The notes: generated from the sequence alone by a model not told the origin. Numbered from the stretch's first letter, positions 5,471 through 14,712 are shown. The stretch is 36,676 bases of DNA from JBKHYJ01 sp046565505 (GCA_046565505.1 JBKHYJ010000002.1:1-36676); one strand, 5' to 3'. Program-made: numbers and translations.

Positions 5471-8269
5471 ATGCGGGCGAGCCACAGGGTATTCACAGTT
5501 GTATTCTTGCTATTAATCTGCCTGGCCGGGCCGCCAGGGCGGACGCAAGAAATCGAAGACAGCCCCACCCCGAAAGCTCGTGCCGCGGAAACAACCACGC
5601 AATTTCAGACTATGTCCCGCGCGGCCGGAAAGTCTTCTCATCCCGCCCGCGGCGAGGTCGATGCACAAGAGTTCGGCAGCCTCAATGTTGCCATCAAGGA
5701 GTTCAGCGGACTCGCCGGCCCGGCCTACCGCACACTCATTATTTCAAACGAGCAGAGCCTTGCCGCTGACCTGACCGTGCCCGCATACGTGAGCCTCAAG
5801 CTGACCGGCCAGGGCCGCATCGACTTGAACAATCACAACCTGATCGTTGACGGCCGACTCGAAGCGGCGGCGCGCAAGGTGTTCATGGGGAGTGGCGAGG
5901 TCGGCTCGTTCGGGCCAGGCACGGCGGTATGCCCGGAATGGTTCGGCGCCAGAGGCGATGGCGAGACGGACGATGCGCCCGCTTTGAATAAGGCCGCTCT
6001 CGCATCAGTCGGCACGGGCAATGCCGTGCTTATGGACGGCGGCCGCGTGTACGCGGTGGGCGCGGCGCTCGACGATGCCGTCAGCAACGTATCATTCGTC
6101 TCCGGGCCCGGCAGGGCGGTAGTGAAGCCGCTCGGGTCGAATGACATACTGGCGGGAAGGTATGACGGCTGGAAGTTCGAGAACGTCGAGTTCCGTGGGG
6201 CCTGCATACTGAAGGGGGGCCGCGGGACGGAATTCACGCGGTGTAGTTTCAGGCACCCGAGCAATTACGCGCTTCAGCTAACAGCAGTAATCAGCCCGAG
6301 ATTCATTGATTGCGAATTCTATGGGACGAGGGCGGGCGTGATGGCGACAGGCGTGCAAGACCCGGCCGCCGTCCCTGGCGCGACATACGGCTCAGGCTTG
6401 CGGCTGCTGCCGGGCTGTGCCGACGTGCGAGTTATCAGGCCGCTATTTCATTTCTGCCACACGGGCATAGGGGCGGACACTTTCACAACCAGCCCCATGC
6501 GAGGGCTCTACGTCGAGGGCATAAGGGGCCGGTCCGATTGGTGGAACAATCCTTTCGTGGTCGCGAGGTACGTGCCGACTTCGTACGACCCCGCGACGCG
6601 AAAGCTGACGGTCGCCGGCGGCGGCCTAAATGGCATCTTCAAGGGCGAGCCCCTCCGCATCATCTCCGTCCCGGTTAGTATAAGCGCGGGCCCGGCGCTG
6701 AACCTGCCCGCCGCGGGCAGGGTTGAGGCGGCAGGGGGCCCATTCGCCCGCGCCATGAAGGGCGATTCGATAGAGAGCGCGGACGGCAAGCGGGCCGAAA
6801 TCATATCCAGTGTAAGCCCGAGCCAGGTCGTCATCTCGGGCTGGGAAGACGTTTCGACATTTGAACCGACCACGCCTCCGGCGCGCGGTGCCGCGTGGCG
6901 ATTGAATCGCTACTACGCCGCGGGCGTCAGCCTCAACAGCGATACAGAAATCACTTTGTATAACGACCCCGTAAATCCCTTCAGCGGCGAGCGCCTCGTC
7001 GCCGACGCGGGGTTATCGCCCGTCGGGAAGCACTGCCGGACGTTCGCGACAATGATCTATAGCAACCTGCATCTGAATGGCGGCGTGTCCGATTTTCAAA
7101 TGAGCGGAGGGAGGGTCAGAGGTTGCAGGGCGGACCAGATTTCCGTGTTCGATAGCGAAGCCCCCAAAGTCACGGGCGTCAAAGTGGAGTACGGCTTCGA
7201 TGAGGGGATAACGCTCACGCGCTGCCCTCGCGCGGTCGCCTCTAACAACCAGTTCGAGCAGTGCGGGGTCAGCGCGATAGTGGTCGGCAACTGCGACTAC
7301 GCGACGCTGGCCGATAACGAGATCAACAACTGGGGCATCGTCAACAGGAATGACCTGGGCGCGATAGACGGCAACGGGCGCTACATGACGATCAGGGGGA
7401 ACGTCGGCAAGGTAACGCCGGGCGGGGGAGGCAGCGGCGCACAACACCTCATAACACTGCAATACGACGCGGACTGCTCCGGCACTATCATCGAGGGCAA
7501 CGTCGATGGCGGCGCGAGGAGGGCGACGCTGAAGACGCATGCCAATACGGGCGCTATAAGAGTCAGAGACGTTAACTCCATCTCCGGCGAAGGGCGGGAC
7601 AAGGTAATCACTGCCCAGGGCGAGCGGTGGTCTCTGAGGACCGGGGCCGTCGAGCATTTCGAGTTCGCCGCCAACGCGGCGGGCTCCAGGCTCGGCGTCG
7701 CGCTCACGAACAATGGGGGAGTGACCTTCGGCGATGGCGCGGCCTTCGGCGCGGGCAAGTACCTGAGCATGGCCGGCGACCCGCTCTTCAGCATGGGGCC
7801 GGACACCGACTTTGAGGTCACAGGTTTTTTGAACCTCAGCGCGCTAACCGATGGGCATGTATTCGCCAAGGGCGGCGGCCCATCCCCCCTTGAGTACATG
7901 CTGTACTACGACGCCGCCGGGAGCCGCCTTAAGTGGGCGGTCAGTAATGGGAAGGAGACTACCACACTTGGCGCAACCAGCTTCGGCCCGCTGTCGGCCC
8001 GGACATGGTATTTTTTTCGCTGTGGCTTCGACCGGCCGACGCAGCGGATATTTATTCAGATCAACAGCGGAGCGATTGATTACGCGAGCCATCCGGGCGG
8101 CGCGCGCGATGGCAGCGGCCCGCTCGGAATCGGCGCGAGAGGCGACGGCCGCCAGCCCGTCTATGGCAGGATCAAAAAGCTTACCTTCTACAAGCATAGA
8201 AAACTTGACCAAGCCGACGTGACGAAGCTTTACAACGGCGGGAATGGGCTCCCCTGGCCCTCAATGTGA
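5471..8269 (+). CDS. Secreted parallel beta-helix protein with LamG-like C-terminus
   Basis: A 932-residue exported protein. The signal peptide is RVFTVVFLLLICLAGPPGRTQ. Residues about 150-180 carry EWFGARGDGETDDAPALNKA, the start motif of pectate-lyase-3/tailspike-type beta-helices. A long run of short Val/Ile/Asn-rich turns follows (for example FENVEFRGACILKGGRGTEFTRCSFRHPSN, split here by family rhythm), and again at about 520-690. Residues about 330-490 interrupt the helix with a non-repeating insert. The last 165 residues (LSMGPDTDFEVTGFLNLS...ARTWYFFRCGFD...GRIKKLTFYKHRKLD) look like a LamG/concanavalin-type jelly roll that would bind a glycan. Probable role: extracellular polysaccharide binding or cleavage, or a surface spike. 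Catalytic residues cannot be assigned. It stands alone, with no carbohydrate-utilisation genes beside it. Confidence 0.8.
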   Translation: MRASHRVFTVVFLLLICLAGPPGRTQEIEDSPTPKARAAETTTQFQTMSRAAGKSSHPARGEVDAQEFGSLNVAIKEFSGLAGPAYRTLIISNEQSLAADLTVPAYVSLKLTGQGRIDLNNHNLIVDGRLEAAARKVFMGSGEVGSFGPGTAVCPEWFGARGDGETDDAPALNKAALASVGTGNAVLMDGGRVYAVGAALDDAVSNVSFVSGPGRAVVKPLGSNDILAGRYDGWKFENVEFRGACILKGGRGTEFTRCSFRHPSNYALQLTAVISPRFIDCEFYGTRAGVMATGVQDPAAVPGATYGSGLRLLPGCADVRVIRPLFHFCHTGIGADTFTTSPMRGLYVEGIRGRSDWWNNPFVVARYVPTSYDPATRKLTVAGGGLNGIFKGEPLRIISVPVSISAGPALNLPAAGRVEAAGGPFARAMKGDSIESADGKRAEIISSVSPSQVVISGWEDVSTFEPTTPPARGAAWRLNRYYAAGVSLNSDTEITLYNDPVNPFSGERLVADAGLSPVGKHCRTFATMIYSNLHLNGGVSDFQMSGGRVRGCRADQISVFDSEAPKVTGVKVEYGFDEGITLTRCPRAVASNNQFEQCGVSAIVVGNCDYATLADNEINNWGIVNRNDLGAIDGNGRYMTIRGNVGKVTPGGGGSGAQHLITLQYDADCSGTIIEGNVDGGARRATLKTHANTGAIRVRDVNSISGEGRDKVITAQGERWSLRTGAVEHFEFAANAAGSRLGVALTNNGGVTFGDGAAFGAGKYLSMAGDPLFSMGPDTDFEVTGFLNLSALTDGHVFAKGGGPSPLEYMLYYDAAGSRLKWAVSNGKETTTLGATSFGPLSARTWYFFRCGFDRPTQRIFIQINSGAIDYASHPGGARDGSGPLGIGARGDGRQPVYGRIKKLTFYKHRKLDQADVTKLYNGGNGLPWPSM

Positions 8270-8421
8270 TGGGAAGCCTCGCCATACGCGCCGCGCAGGC
8301 GACGAAGCGACCCGCACGGCACGAGCGGAGCCCTAAAGACTGAAGGAACACTCCCGCCGCTCATACGGTATTGTCCAACGGGCCGCCTCCATGCTACACC
8401 TTCGCCAGGGAGACTTCAGAC

Positions 8422-9642
8422 ATGGCAAATCAATCGCCCACGATTACGGAGCAGAAGAGCTACGATAGATTCGCCCCCCCCAGGCGCGTGCTGCTGGGGC
8501 CGGGGCCGAGCCCCGTCGATGAGCGAGTCCTGTCCGCGATGGCTGCGCCCGTGCTCGGCCATCTGGACCCGCTTTTTCTACGGTGCATGGACGACATCCA
8601 GGAATTGCTCAGGTACGTCTTTGAGACCGAGAACCGTGTGACCATTCCCATCTCCGCGACCGGCAGCGCCGGGATGGAGGCCGCGCTCGTCAACGTTATC
8701 GAGCCGGGCGACGAGGCCGTCGTCTGCATAAATGGCGTCTTCGGCGAGCGCATGCACGACATCATAGGACGCGCCGGGGGCACGCCCATCGCGGTGCGCG
8801 CGGAGTGGGGTCAGGCCCTAGACCGGGCCAGGATTGCAGAGGCGCTGGATTCATGCGCGCCCCGCGCGCTCGCCATCGTTCACGCCGAAACGAGCACCGG
8901 CGTGCTACAAGACTTAACAGGCCTGGCCGACCTGGCCCACGGCCGAGGCGCGCTGCTGATCGTCGATACTGTCACGTCGCTCGGGGGCCATGCGGTCGGC
9001 GTCGACCGGAATGGGATCGACGTATGCTACTCGGGCACGCAGAAATGCCTGGGCGCGCCGCCCGGGCTTGCGCCCATTACATTCTCCGAACGCGCACTCG
9101 ACCTTATACGCGCCCGCCGCTCGAAGGTACAAAGCTGGTACCTGGACATTACGATGGTCGAGAATTACTGGGGAGCCAACCGCACCTATCATCACACCGC
9201 GCCCATATCCATGAACTACGCGCTGCGCGAGGCCCTGAGAATTGTGCACGAGGAAGGGCTAGAGGCGCGGTGGCGCAGGCACCGCCTGAATCACATGGCT
9301 TTCGTCGCCGGAGTCGAGGCCATGGGGCTTCGGATGAACGTCGCGCCCGAGCACAGGCTCTGGAGCTTGAACGCGGTGCGCGTGCCGGAAGGCGTGGACG
9401 ACGCGAGGGTGCGGGCGCGGCTGCTCTCGGACTTCAACATCGAGATCGGCGGGGGGCTCGGGCCGCTTAAGGGCCTCATCTGGCGCGTAGGGCTGATGGG
9501 CTCCGGCAGCACGCGCGAGAACGTCCTGCTCGTCCTCGACGGCCTGCGCCGCGCGCTCGAAGCCGAAGGGTTCCCCTGCCCGGCGGGCTCCGACGCGGCT
9601 CAACAGGTCTATTCGTCCGGCGGAGAGAGTGAAGCCACCTAG
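8422..9642 (+). CDS. Class V PLP aminotransferase, alanine-glyoxylate/serine-pyruvate type
   Basis: A 406-residue soluble enzyme of fold type I. LLGPGPSPVDERVLSAMAAPVLGHLDP is the typical start of alanine-glyoxylate/serine-glyoxylate aminotransferases. The PLP Schiff-base Lys is K208 in DVCYSGTQKCLGAPPG, preceded by the cofactor-binding Asp in LIVDTVTSLGG. The GSAGMEAA loop binds phosphate, and the Arg in GLIWRVGLMG would bind the carboxylate. It should move an amino group between Ala/Ser and glyoxylate/pyruvate. ATG 8422 is preferred because AGGGAGA at 8407-8413 lies eight bases upstream; an in-frame ATG at 8371 adds residues unlike the family. It heads a likely operon with the VOC, Ppk1 and ThpR genes. 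The exact substrate pair cannot be read from sequence. Confidence 0.9.
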   Translation: MANQSPTITEQKSYDRFAPPRRVLLGPGPSPVDERVLSAMAAPVLGHLDPLFLRCMDDIQELLRYVFETENRVTIPISATGSAGMEAALVNVIEPGDEAVVCINGVFGERMHDIIGRAGGTPIAVRAEWGQALDRARIAEALDSCAPRALAIVHAETSTGVLQDLTGLADLAHGRGALLIVDTVTSLGGHAVGVDRNGIDVCYSGTQKCLGAPPGLAPITFSERALDLIRARRSKVQSWYLDITMVENYWGANRTYHHTAPISMNYALREALRIVHEEGLEARWRRHRLNHMAFVAGVEAMGLRMNVAPEHRLWSLNAVRVPEGVDDARVRARLLSDFNIEIGGGLGPLKGLIWRVGLMGSGSTRENVLLVLDGLRRALEAEGFPCPAGSDAAQQVYSSGGESEAT

Positions 9643-9704
9643 AGGGAAAGCTGTCGCTGCTGCTATACTTTTTTTTGACGCGGGGGAGGAGCCGGCGGAC
9701 ATTT

Positions 9705-10091
9705 ATGGCTTTGGAAATTCTCGAAATCAATCACGTAAACATAACGGTCCCCGAATCAGCCGAGGAGGCGACGAAGCGCTTTTACACTGACGTTATTGGG
9801 CTCGAAGAGGTCGCGAAGCCCGACAAGCTGAAGGGCCGGGGCGGCGCGTGGTTCAGGCATGGCGGGTTAGAGATTCACCTGTCCGTCGAGGAGAGCGCCT
9901 CGGGCAACGCCGCCAGCAGGAGGCACGTCTGCTACAGGGTGGCAGACATCGGCAGGGCCGAGCAGGCTTTCCGCGCGGCGGGCGTCGAGGTGGTCCCGGA
10001 CCGCCGGCCCATCGAAGGGTGGCTGCGGTTTTACGTACACGACCCGGGGGGGAATCGGATCGAGATTGCCCAGAGGAGTTTTGGGAGTTAA
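9705..10091 (+). CDS. VOC/glyoxalase-fold metalloprotein
   Basis: A 128-residue protein with the two beta-alpha-beta-beta-beta repeats of the vicinal oxygen chelate superfamily: LEINHVNITVPESAEEATKRFYTDVIGL in the first half, RRHVCYRVADIGRAEQAFRAAGVEV and GWLRFYVHDPGGNRIEIAQ in the second. Candidate metal ligands are the His of INHVNI, the Glu of LEIHLSVE, the His of RRHVCY and the Glu of NRIEI, the usual pattern. Family members include glyoxalase I, dioxygenases and resistance proteins; nothing here picks one. An in-frame TTG at 9675 would add ten Arg-rich residues, so ATG 9705 is chosen, with AGGAG 13 bases upstream. It ends three bases before the Ppk1 start. Confidence 0.85.
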   Translation: MALEILEINHVNITVPESAEEATKRFYTDVIGLEEVAKPDKLKGRGGAWFRHGGLEIHLSVEESASGNAASRRHVCYRVADIGRAEQAFRAAGVEVVPDRRPIEGWLRFYVHDPGGNRIEIAQRSFGS

Positions 10092-10094
10092 AGA

Positions 10095-12245
10095 ATGACG
10101 GACGCATTCAAGCGCAAGGAGAAGAATCAGGCGGGCGAGGCTAAAAACATCACGCTGCCCCCGACGCTGTTTCTCAACAGGCAGTTGTTATTCAACCGCG
10201 AAGCGAGCTGGCTGTGCTTCAATAATCGCGTGCTCGAAGAGGCGCTCGACGAGACGCACCCGCTGCTTGAGAGGTTGAAATTCCTCTCGATCTTCTCGAC
10301 CAACCTCGACGAGTTTTTCATGATCCGCGTGTCGGGCCTCAAGCAGCAGATCGAGGAAGGCGTGACCGAGCTGTCGTTCGATGGGATGACGCCCGCCAAT
10401 CAGCTGAAGCTCATAGGCGAGCGGCTGCACCCCTTGATCTCCGAGCAGGTGCGTTGCCTGAAGAACGACATCCTGCCCGCGCTCGCCGCCGAAGGCATCG
10501 TGCTGACGCCCTACCGCGCCCTCTCGGACCGCGAGCGGCGCTCGCTCACGGCGTATTTCCTGGAAAACGTTTTCCCCGTGCTCACGCCGCAGGCGGTCGA
10601 CCCGAGTCACCCTTTCCCTTACATATCCAATCTCAGCCTCAACCTGGGCGTCTGGATAGAGCCCTCGCAGGACGCGGGCGATGGCGCGCCCGCGACTCAC
10701 GTGGGGGCGGGGCGATTCGCCCGCGTGAAGGTACCGCCCCTGGTCCCGAGGCTGGTCCCCATCGGGGAGTCGGGCACGGAGTTCACCTTCCTCGAAGACT
10801 TGATCGCCGCCAACATCAACACGCTGTTTCCGGGCATGCGCGTCGGCGAATTTCATGCGTTCCGCGTGACGCGCGACGCGGACATCGAGATAAGGGAGGA
10901 CGAGGCCAACGACCTGCTCAGGACGATGGAGCAGGAGCTACGCAAGCGCAGGTTCGGCACGGCCGTGCGGCTCGAAGTCTCTTCGACCATGCCGCAGGAG
11001 ATGGTCCGCTACCTCGCCAGCTCGCTCCACCTGACGGCCGATGACGTTTACACGATCGATGGCCCGCTCAACGTGCCGGACCTGATGGCGCTCTACAAGG
11101 TGAACAAGCCCGGCCTGAAGGATAAGCCGTTCGCCGCTTCGGTCCCCGCGCCGCTCAGGACGAGCGAGCCCATCTTCGAGGTCATCAAGCGGCATGACGT
11201 GTTGATCCATCACCCTTACGACTCGTTCGCGCCGGTGGTGGATTTCATCAACACCGCGGCGGCCGACCGGGACGTTCTCGCCATCAAGATGACGCTCTAC
11301 CGCACGGGCCAGGATTCGCCCATCGTCCGCGCGCTGATGGAGGCCAGCGAGCGCGGCAAGCAGGTCGCCGTCCTGGTCGAGCTTAAGGCGCGCTTCGACG
11401 AAGAGAACAACATCGAGTGGGCGAGGCGTCTGGAGCGCGCGGGAGTGCACGTGGTCTATGGGCTGCTCGGGCTGAAGACCCACTGCAAGCTGGCGCTGGT
11501 CGTCAGGCGCGAGGCCGATTCGCTGCGCCGCTACGTTCACATCGGGACGGGGAACTACAACCCGACCACCGCGCGCGTGTACACGGACATAGGGCTGTTC
11601 ACGGCTAACGAGCAGATCGGCGCGGACGCCACGGACCTGTTCAACTACCTTACGGGGTTCTCACGGCAGACGGAGTACCGCCGCCTGATCGTAGCGCCAG
11701 TGAATATGAGGGAGCGCATCGTCTCTTTGATCGACAGGGAGATGGAGCACCACAAGGCCGGGCGGGACTCGCGCATAATAGCCAAGATCAACAGCCTGAC
11801 CGACACGAAGCTCATACGCAAGCTCTACGAGGCCTCGCAGGCCGGGGTGAAGATCGACCTGCTGGTGCGCGGGGTATGCTCGCTCAGGCCCGGCGTGCCC
11901 GGCTTATCAGATACTATAGAAGTCCTTAGCATCGTGGGCCGGTTCCTGGAGCACAGCCGCGTCTTCTACTTCGCCAACGGCGGCGAAGAGGACATCTACA
12001 TAGGCAGCGCGGACTGGATGCAGCGCAACCTGGACAGGCGTGTCGAACTGCTCGCGCCCATCGAGGACCCGCGGCTTAAGAAGCACCTGAAGGAAGACAT
12101 TCTCGACAGGTGCTTGCGCGATAACGTGAAAGCGCGCAGGTTGTTGGTCAATGGGACTTACCAGAGGGTCCTGCCGCGGGAGGGCGAAGAGCGGCTGGAT
12201 GCGCAGAGCCACTTCATCCAAACCTACTGCTCGATTCATGAATAA
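10095..12245 (+). CDS. ppk1: Polyphosphate kinase 1
   Basis: A 716-residue protein, full length for Ppk1, which reversibly makes inorganic polyphosphate from ATP at the membrane. The N domain is recognisable from LFNREASWLCFNNRVLEEA and FSTNLDEFFMIRVSGL; the head domain follows. The two phospholipase-D-like catalytic domains carry the autophosphorylated His in KTHCKLALV (H463), then HIGTGNYNPTTARVYTD, and the second conserved His in FLEHSRVFYFANGG (H620). The C-terminal part NLDRRVELLAPIEDPRLKKHL is also typical. It begins three bases after the VOC gene and its last eight bases overlap thpR, so the three are translated from one message. No exopolyphosphatase gene is adjacent. Confidence 0.97.
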   Translation: MTDAFKRKEKNQAGEAKNITLPPTLFLNRQLLFNREASWLCFNNRVLEEALDETHPLLERLKFLSIFSTNLDEFFMIRVSGLKQQIEEGVTELSFDGMTPANQLKLIGERLHPLISEQVRCLKNDILPALAAEGIVLTPYRALSDRERRSLTAYFLENVFPVLTPQAVDPSHPFPYISNLSLNLGVWIEPSQDAGDGAPATHVGAGRFARVKVPPLVPRLVPIGESGTEFTFLEDLIAANINTLFPGMRVGEFHAFRVTRDADIEIREDEANDLLRTMEQELRKRRFGTAVRLEVSSTMPQEMVRYLASSLHLTADDVYTIDGPLNVPDLMALYKVNKPGLKDKPFAASVPAPLRTSEPIFEVIKRHDVLIHHPYDSFAPVVDFINTAAADRDVLAIKMTLYRTGQDSPIVRALMEASERGKQVAVLVELKARFDEENNIEWARRLERAGVHVVYGLLGLKTHCKLALVVRREADSLRRYVHIGTGNYNPTTARVYTDIGLFTANEQIGADATDLFNYLTGFSRQTEYRRLIVAPVNMRERIVSLIDREMEHHKAGRDSRIIAKINSLTDTKLIRKLYEASQAGVKIDLLVRGVCSLRPGVPGLSDTIEVLSIVGRFLEHSRVFYFANGGEEDIYIGSADWMQRNLDRRVELLAPIEDPRLKKHLKEDILDRCLRDNVKARRLLVNGTYQRVLPREGEERLDAQSHFIQTYCSIHE

Positions 12246-12876
12246 TCAACAGCCTCTAATGGCGGCCGGCACCGGGGGCGGGCGGGGCGAGACTTCTGGG
12301 GGCGCGGCCGCCGGCGCGGTGCGAGCGTTCATTTGTATCGAAGTGCCTTCTACGATAAAGGGGCGCATCGCGGGCTTGCAGGAGTCGCTGCGCTCGGGCG
12401 GGGGGCGCGTGAGCTGGGTGAAGCCGTCGAACATTCACCTGACTTTGAAGTTCCTGGGCGACGTTCCCCCGGCGAAAATGGAAGCAGTCCGGCTCGCGGT
12501 CGAGCGCGCGGCGAGCCCCCTGAGGGAGTTCGCCATCGAGGTCAAGGGCGCGGGTTGCTTCCCCTCCCCCAAAAACCCGCGCGTGCTGTGGGTCGGCCTT
12601 GCGGGCGTGCCCGAAGGACTCAGGCAATTGCATGCGGCCATCGAAGACGGGCTTGAGCGCGAGGGCTTCCCGAGGGAATCGAAGCGATTCTCGCCGCACC
12701 TGACGGTCGGGCGAATTCGTGACCCGAAGGGCGCCTCCCGCGTGGGCGAAGATTTAATCGCGGCGGGCTTTGAGGCTGAAACGTTTCAGGCCGGCGAGGT
12801 CATCTTGATGCGCAGTGACCTCAACCCCGAAGGGTCTATCTACACCCCCCAGGCCGTGATTCGGCTGGCAGGTTGA
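12238..12876 (+). CDS. thpR: RNA 2',3'-cyclic phosphodiesterase (2H family)
   Basis: A 212-residue member of the ThpR/LigT 2H phosphoesterases, which open 2',3'-cyclic phosphates on RNA ends. The two catalytic H-x-T motifs are visible: HLTLKFLG (H67) and HLTVGRIR (H154), with the usual spacing. VRAFICIEVP opens the first lobe. The first 28 or so residues are a Gly/Ala-rich tail absent from most homologues; ATG 12259 in the same frame would shorten it by seven. ATG 12238 overlaps the last codons of ppk1 by eight bases, a classic coupling arrangement. Real substrates in bacteria are poorly known. The link to polyphosphate kinase is positional only. Confidence 0.9.
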   Translation: MNNQQPLMAAGTGGGRGETSGGAAAGAVRAFICIEVPSTIKGRIAGLQESLRSGGGRVSWVKPSNIHLTLKFLGDVPPAKMEAVRLAVERAASPLREFAIEVKGAGCFPSPKNPRVLWVGLAGVPEGLRQLHAAIEDGLEREGFPRESKRFSPHLTVGRIRDPKGASRVGEDLIAAGFEAETFQAGEVILMRSDLNPEGSIYTPQAVIRLAG

Positions 12877-12976
12877 TCGGCCGCCCCGCCGGGCCGTTGA
12901 TCCGCCGAACGGTTCTCTCATCACCCGACGCAGGGTACGTCATCACACAGATGACCACGCGGCCGAGCCTGACAGA

Positions 12977-13006
12977 TTTACAAAAATCTCTCCGGGTTGA
13001 GATACT
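12977..13006 (+). promoter_or_regulatory. Possible promoter for the mogA gene
   Basis: TTTACA at 12977-12982 and GATACT at 13001-13006 are 18 bases apart, about 60 bases before the ATG. The match is moderate. The 189-base gap after thpR makes a separate promoter likely. Confidence 0.3.
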
Positions 13007-13065
13007 ATCATTCATGGGCGGGCGAAGACCGGCCGCCGCTACAGGTGAGAGGCAGGAGATGACTT

Positions 13066-13566
13066 ATGGCGAGAGTCGAAATCGCCGCCGTGGTGCTTAC
13101 GATAAGCGACTCGGCGTCGCGGGGCGAGCGTGAAGACAAATCCGGCCCCGCCGTCGCGGCGGAGCTTGAAAAACTCGGCTGCCGAATCGCCGCGACCGAA
13201 ATCATTTCCGACGACCGCGACCTGATCGCGGCGCGGCTCACGCAGTACGCGGACAGGGGCGACGTGAACATCATCTGCACGACGGGAGGCACGGGGTTTT
13301 CCCCGCGCGATAACACGCCCGAAGCGACGCGCAGCGTCATAGAGCGCGAGGCCCCGGGGCTGGCCGAGTTGATGCGCCTACGGAGCCTCGACGCGACGCC
13401 GCTCGCGCCGCTCTCGCGGGCCGTCTGCGGCATTCGCGGGCGCACGCTCATAGTCAATCTGCCGGGGAGCGTACGCGGCGCGGTCCAAAACTTTACCGCT
13501 ATCCGCAGCACCATCCCGCATGCCATCGGCTTGCTCACGGAGCAATCGCCCAAGTGCGCGAGCTGA
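13066..13566 (+). CDS. Molybdenum cofactor biosynthesis protein, MogA/MoaB type
   Basis: A 166-residue protein of the MogA/MoaB fold, which adenylylates molybdopterin before metal insertion. VLTISDSASRGEREDKSGPAV opens the domain. CTTGGTGFSPRDNTPEATRSV is the family signature that binds the pterin, with the catalytic Asp in the DNTPEAT part. GRTLIVNLPGS closes it. AGGAG at 13054-13058, seven bases before the ATG, fixes the start. No other moa/moe gene lies nearby, so the rest of the pathway must be elsewhere. MogA and MoaB cannot be separated reliably by eye, so no symbol is given. Confidence 0.9.
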   Translation: MARVEIAAVVLTISDSASRGEREDKSGPAVAAELEKLGCRIAATEIISDDRDLIAARLTQYADRGDVNIICTTGGTGFSPRDNTPEATRSVIEREAPGLAELMRLRSLDATPLAPLSRAVCGIRGRTLIVNLPGSVRGAVQNFTAIRSTIPHAIGLLTEQSPKCAS

Positions 13567-13613
13567 ACGGATAACGCCTAAATACATTTAATAGAATGGA
13601 GAGCCACAGGGTA

Positions 13614-14582
13614 ATGGGTTCAACAAAGCAGGACAAGATCATTCACGCGACCGCCGCGAGCGACCAGCTCCGTTGCATGTCCGCGGTGACTACGAATCTG
13701 GTGGGCGAGGCTTGCCGCCGCCACCAAACTTTTCCGACAGCCTCCGTCGCTTTGGGCCGCACTTTGACGGGCGGCCTGCTGCTCGGCAGCGGGCTTAAAG
13801 ACCTCGAAAAAATAACGGTACATTTCGACTGCGACGGGCCCATCGGGAACATCATCGCGCAGGCGGACCCCAGCGGGAAAGTCCGCGGGTATGTCACAAA
13901 CCCCGAGGCCGACGCTACCGCCATGAATGAGAAAGGAAAATTCGACGTGCGCGCGGTCGTCGGCGGGGGAACGCTCTTCGTCACGCGGGACGCGGGCTTC
14001 GAGATAGGTCTGTACAAGGAGCACTACCGCGGCTCCGTCCCCATAGTTTCGGGCGAGATAGGTGAAGACTTCGCTTACTACCTCGCGAAGTCCGAGCAGG
14101 TCCCTTCGGCCGTGAGCATAGGAGTGTTGATGACCGTAGACCCGGCCGGGACAGGGGGGGGCGATGGCCGGCTCTCGGAGGGGCGGCCGGAGTTTGAATT
14201 GGACAGGCTGCGGGTGGCGGCCGCCGGCGGCTTCATCATACAGATGATGCCGAGCGCGGACGAGGGCTTGATTAAGCACCTGGAGCATACGATCCCCAAC
14301 GCCCCGCATTCGACGGAGATGATACGGGCCGGGATGACACCCGCCGAAATGCTCAAGACCGCCCTCGGCGACCTCGATTTGAATGTGCTCGACGAGAAGG
14401 AGCCGAGCTTCTTCTGCCAGTGCTCGCACGAGCGCGCTTTGCTCATCATCTCCGCGCTCGGCCGCGAAGAGATGGAGGACATGCTGGCGAAAGATAACGG
14501 CGCGCGCCTGACCTGTCACTTCTGCAACGAGTCGTACCAGGTCAGCGGCGAGGAGATTACACGGCTACTCGCCGAAGAATGA
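13614..14582 (+). CDS. hslO: Redox-regulated chaperone Hsp33
   Basis: A 322-residue cytoplasmic holdase activated by oxidation. Zinc is held in the reduced form by CQC (C268, C270) and CHFC (C301, C304), all visible in the C-terminal 60 residues; oxidation of these Cys unfolds the linker and exposes the binding surface. The N-terminal domain shows LVGEACRRHQTFPTASVALGRTL and DCDGPIGNIIAQAD, both typical. ATG 13596 is also in frame, but GGAGAG at 13598-13603 is a better-placed ribosome site for ATG 13614. It is somewhat longer than the usual 290 or so residues because of a Gly-rich insert near 180-190. Confidence 0.95.
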   Translation: MGSTKQDKIIHATAASDQLRCMSAVTTNLVGEACRRHQTFPTASVALGRTLTGGLLLGSGLKDLEKITVHFDCDGPIGNIIAQADPSGKVRGYVTNPEADATAMNEKGKFDVRAVVGGGTLFVTRDAGFEIGLYKEHYRGSVPIVSGEIGEDFAYYLAKSEQVPSAVSIGVLMTVDPAGTGGGDGRLSEGRPEFELDRLRVAAAGGFIIQMMPSADEGLIKHLEHTIPNAPHSTEMIRAGMTPAEMLKTALGDLDLNVLDEKEPSFFCQCSHERALLIISALGREEMEDMLAKDNGARLTCHFCNESYQVSGEEITRLLAEE

Positions 14583-14599
14583 CGATCAAGCTCTATTCG

Positions 14600-14617
14600 G
14601 GGCGGCGCGGGCCGCCC
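14600..14617 (+). terminator. Weak GC-rich hairpin after hslO
   Basis: GGGCGGC at 14600-14606 pairs with GCCGCCC at 14611-14617 across a 4-base loop, 18 bases after the hslO stop. There is no U-tract, so it is at best a stem-type terminator. Confidence 0.35.
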
Positions 14618-14683
14618 TCCCCATTCGCGCCGGGTGACGCCTGGCTCTCGCATCCGGTGCGCGGTGATTCCACCGAAGGCCCG

Positions 14684-14712
14684 TTGCCTTAGATTTCAAT
14701 CATTCATATAAT
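14684..14712 (+). promoter_or_regulatory. Sigma70-type promoter for the DUF885 gene
   Basis: TTGCCT at 14684-14689 and a perfect TATAAT at 14707-14712 are separated by the ideal 17 bases. Transcription would start about 14719, some 44 bases before the ATG. One of the clearest promoters in the window. Confidence 0.7.

Noticed and set aside
9661..9680. Run of T before the VOC gene as a terminator for the aminotransferase gene
   Set aside because: Eight or more T are present but no stem precedes them that I can pair convincingly, so termination here is not claimed.
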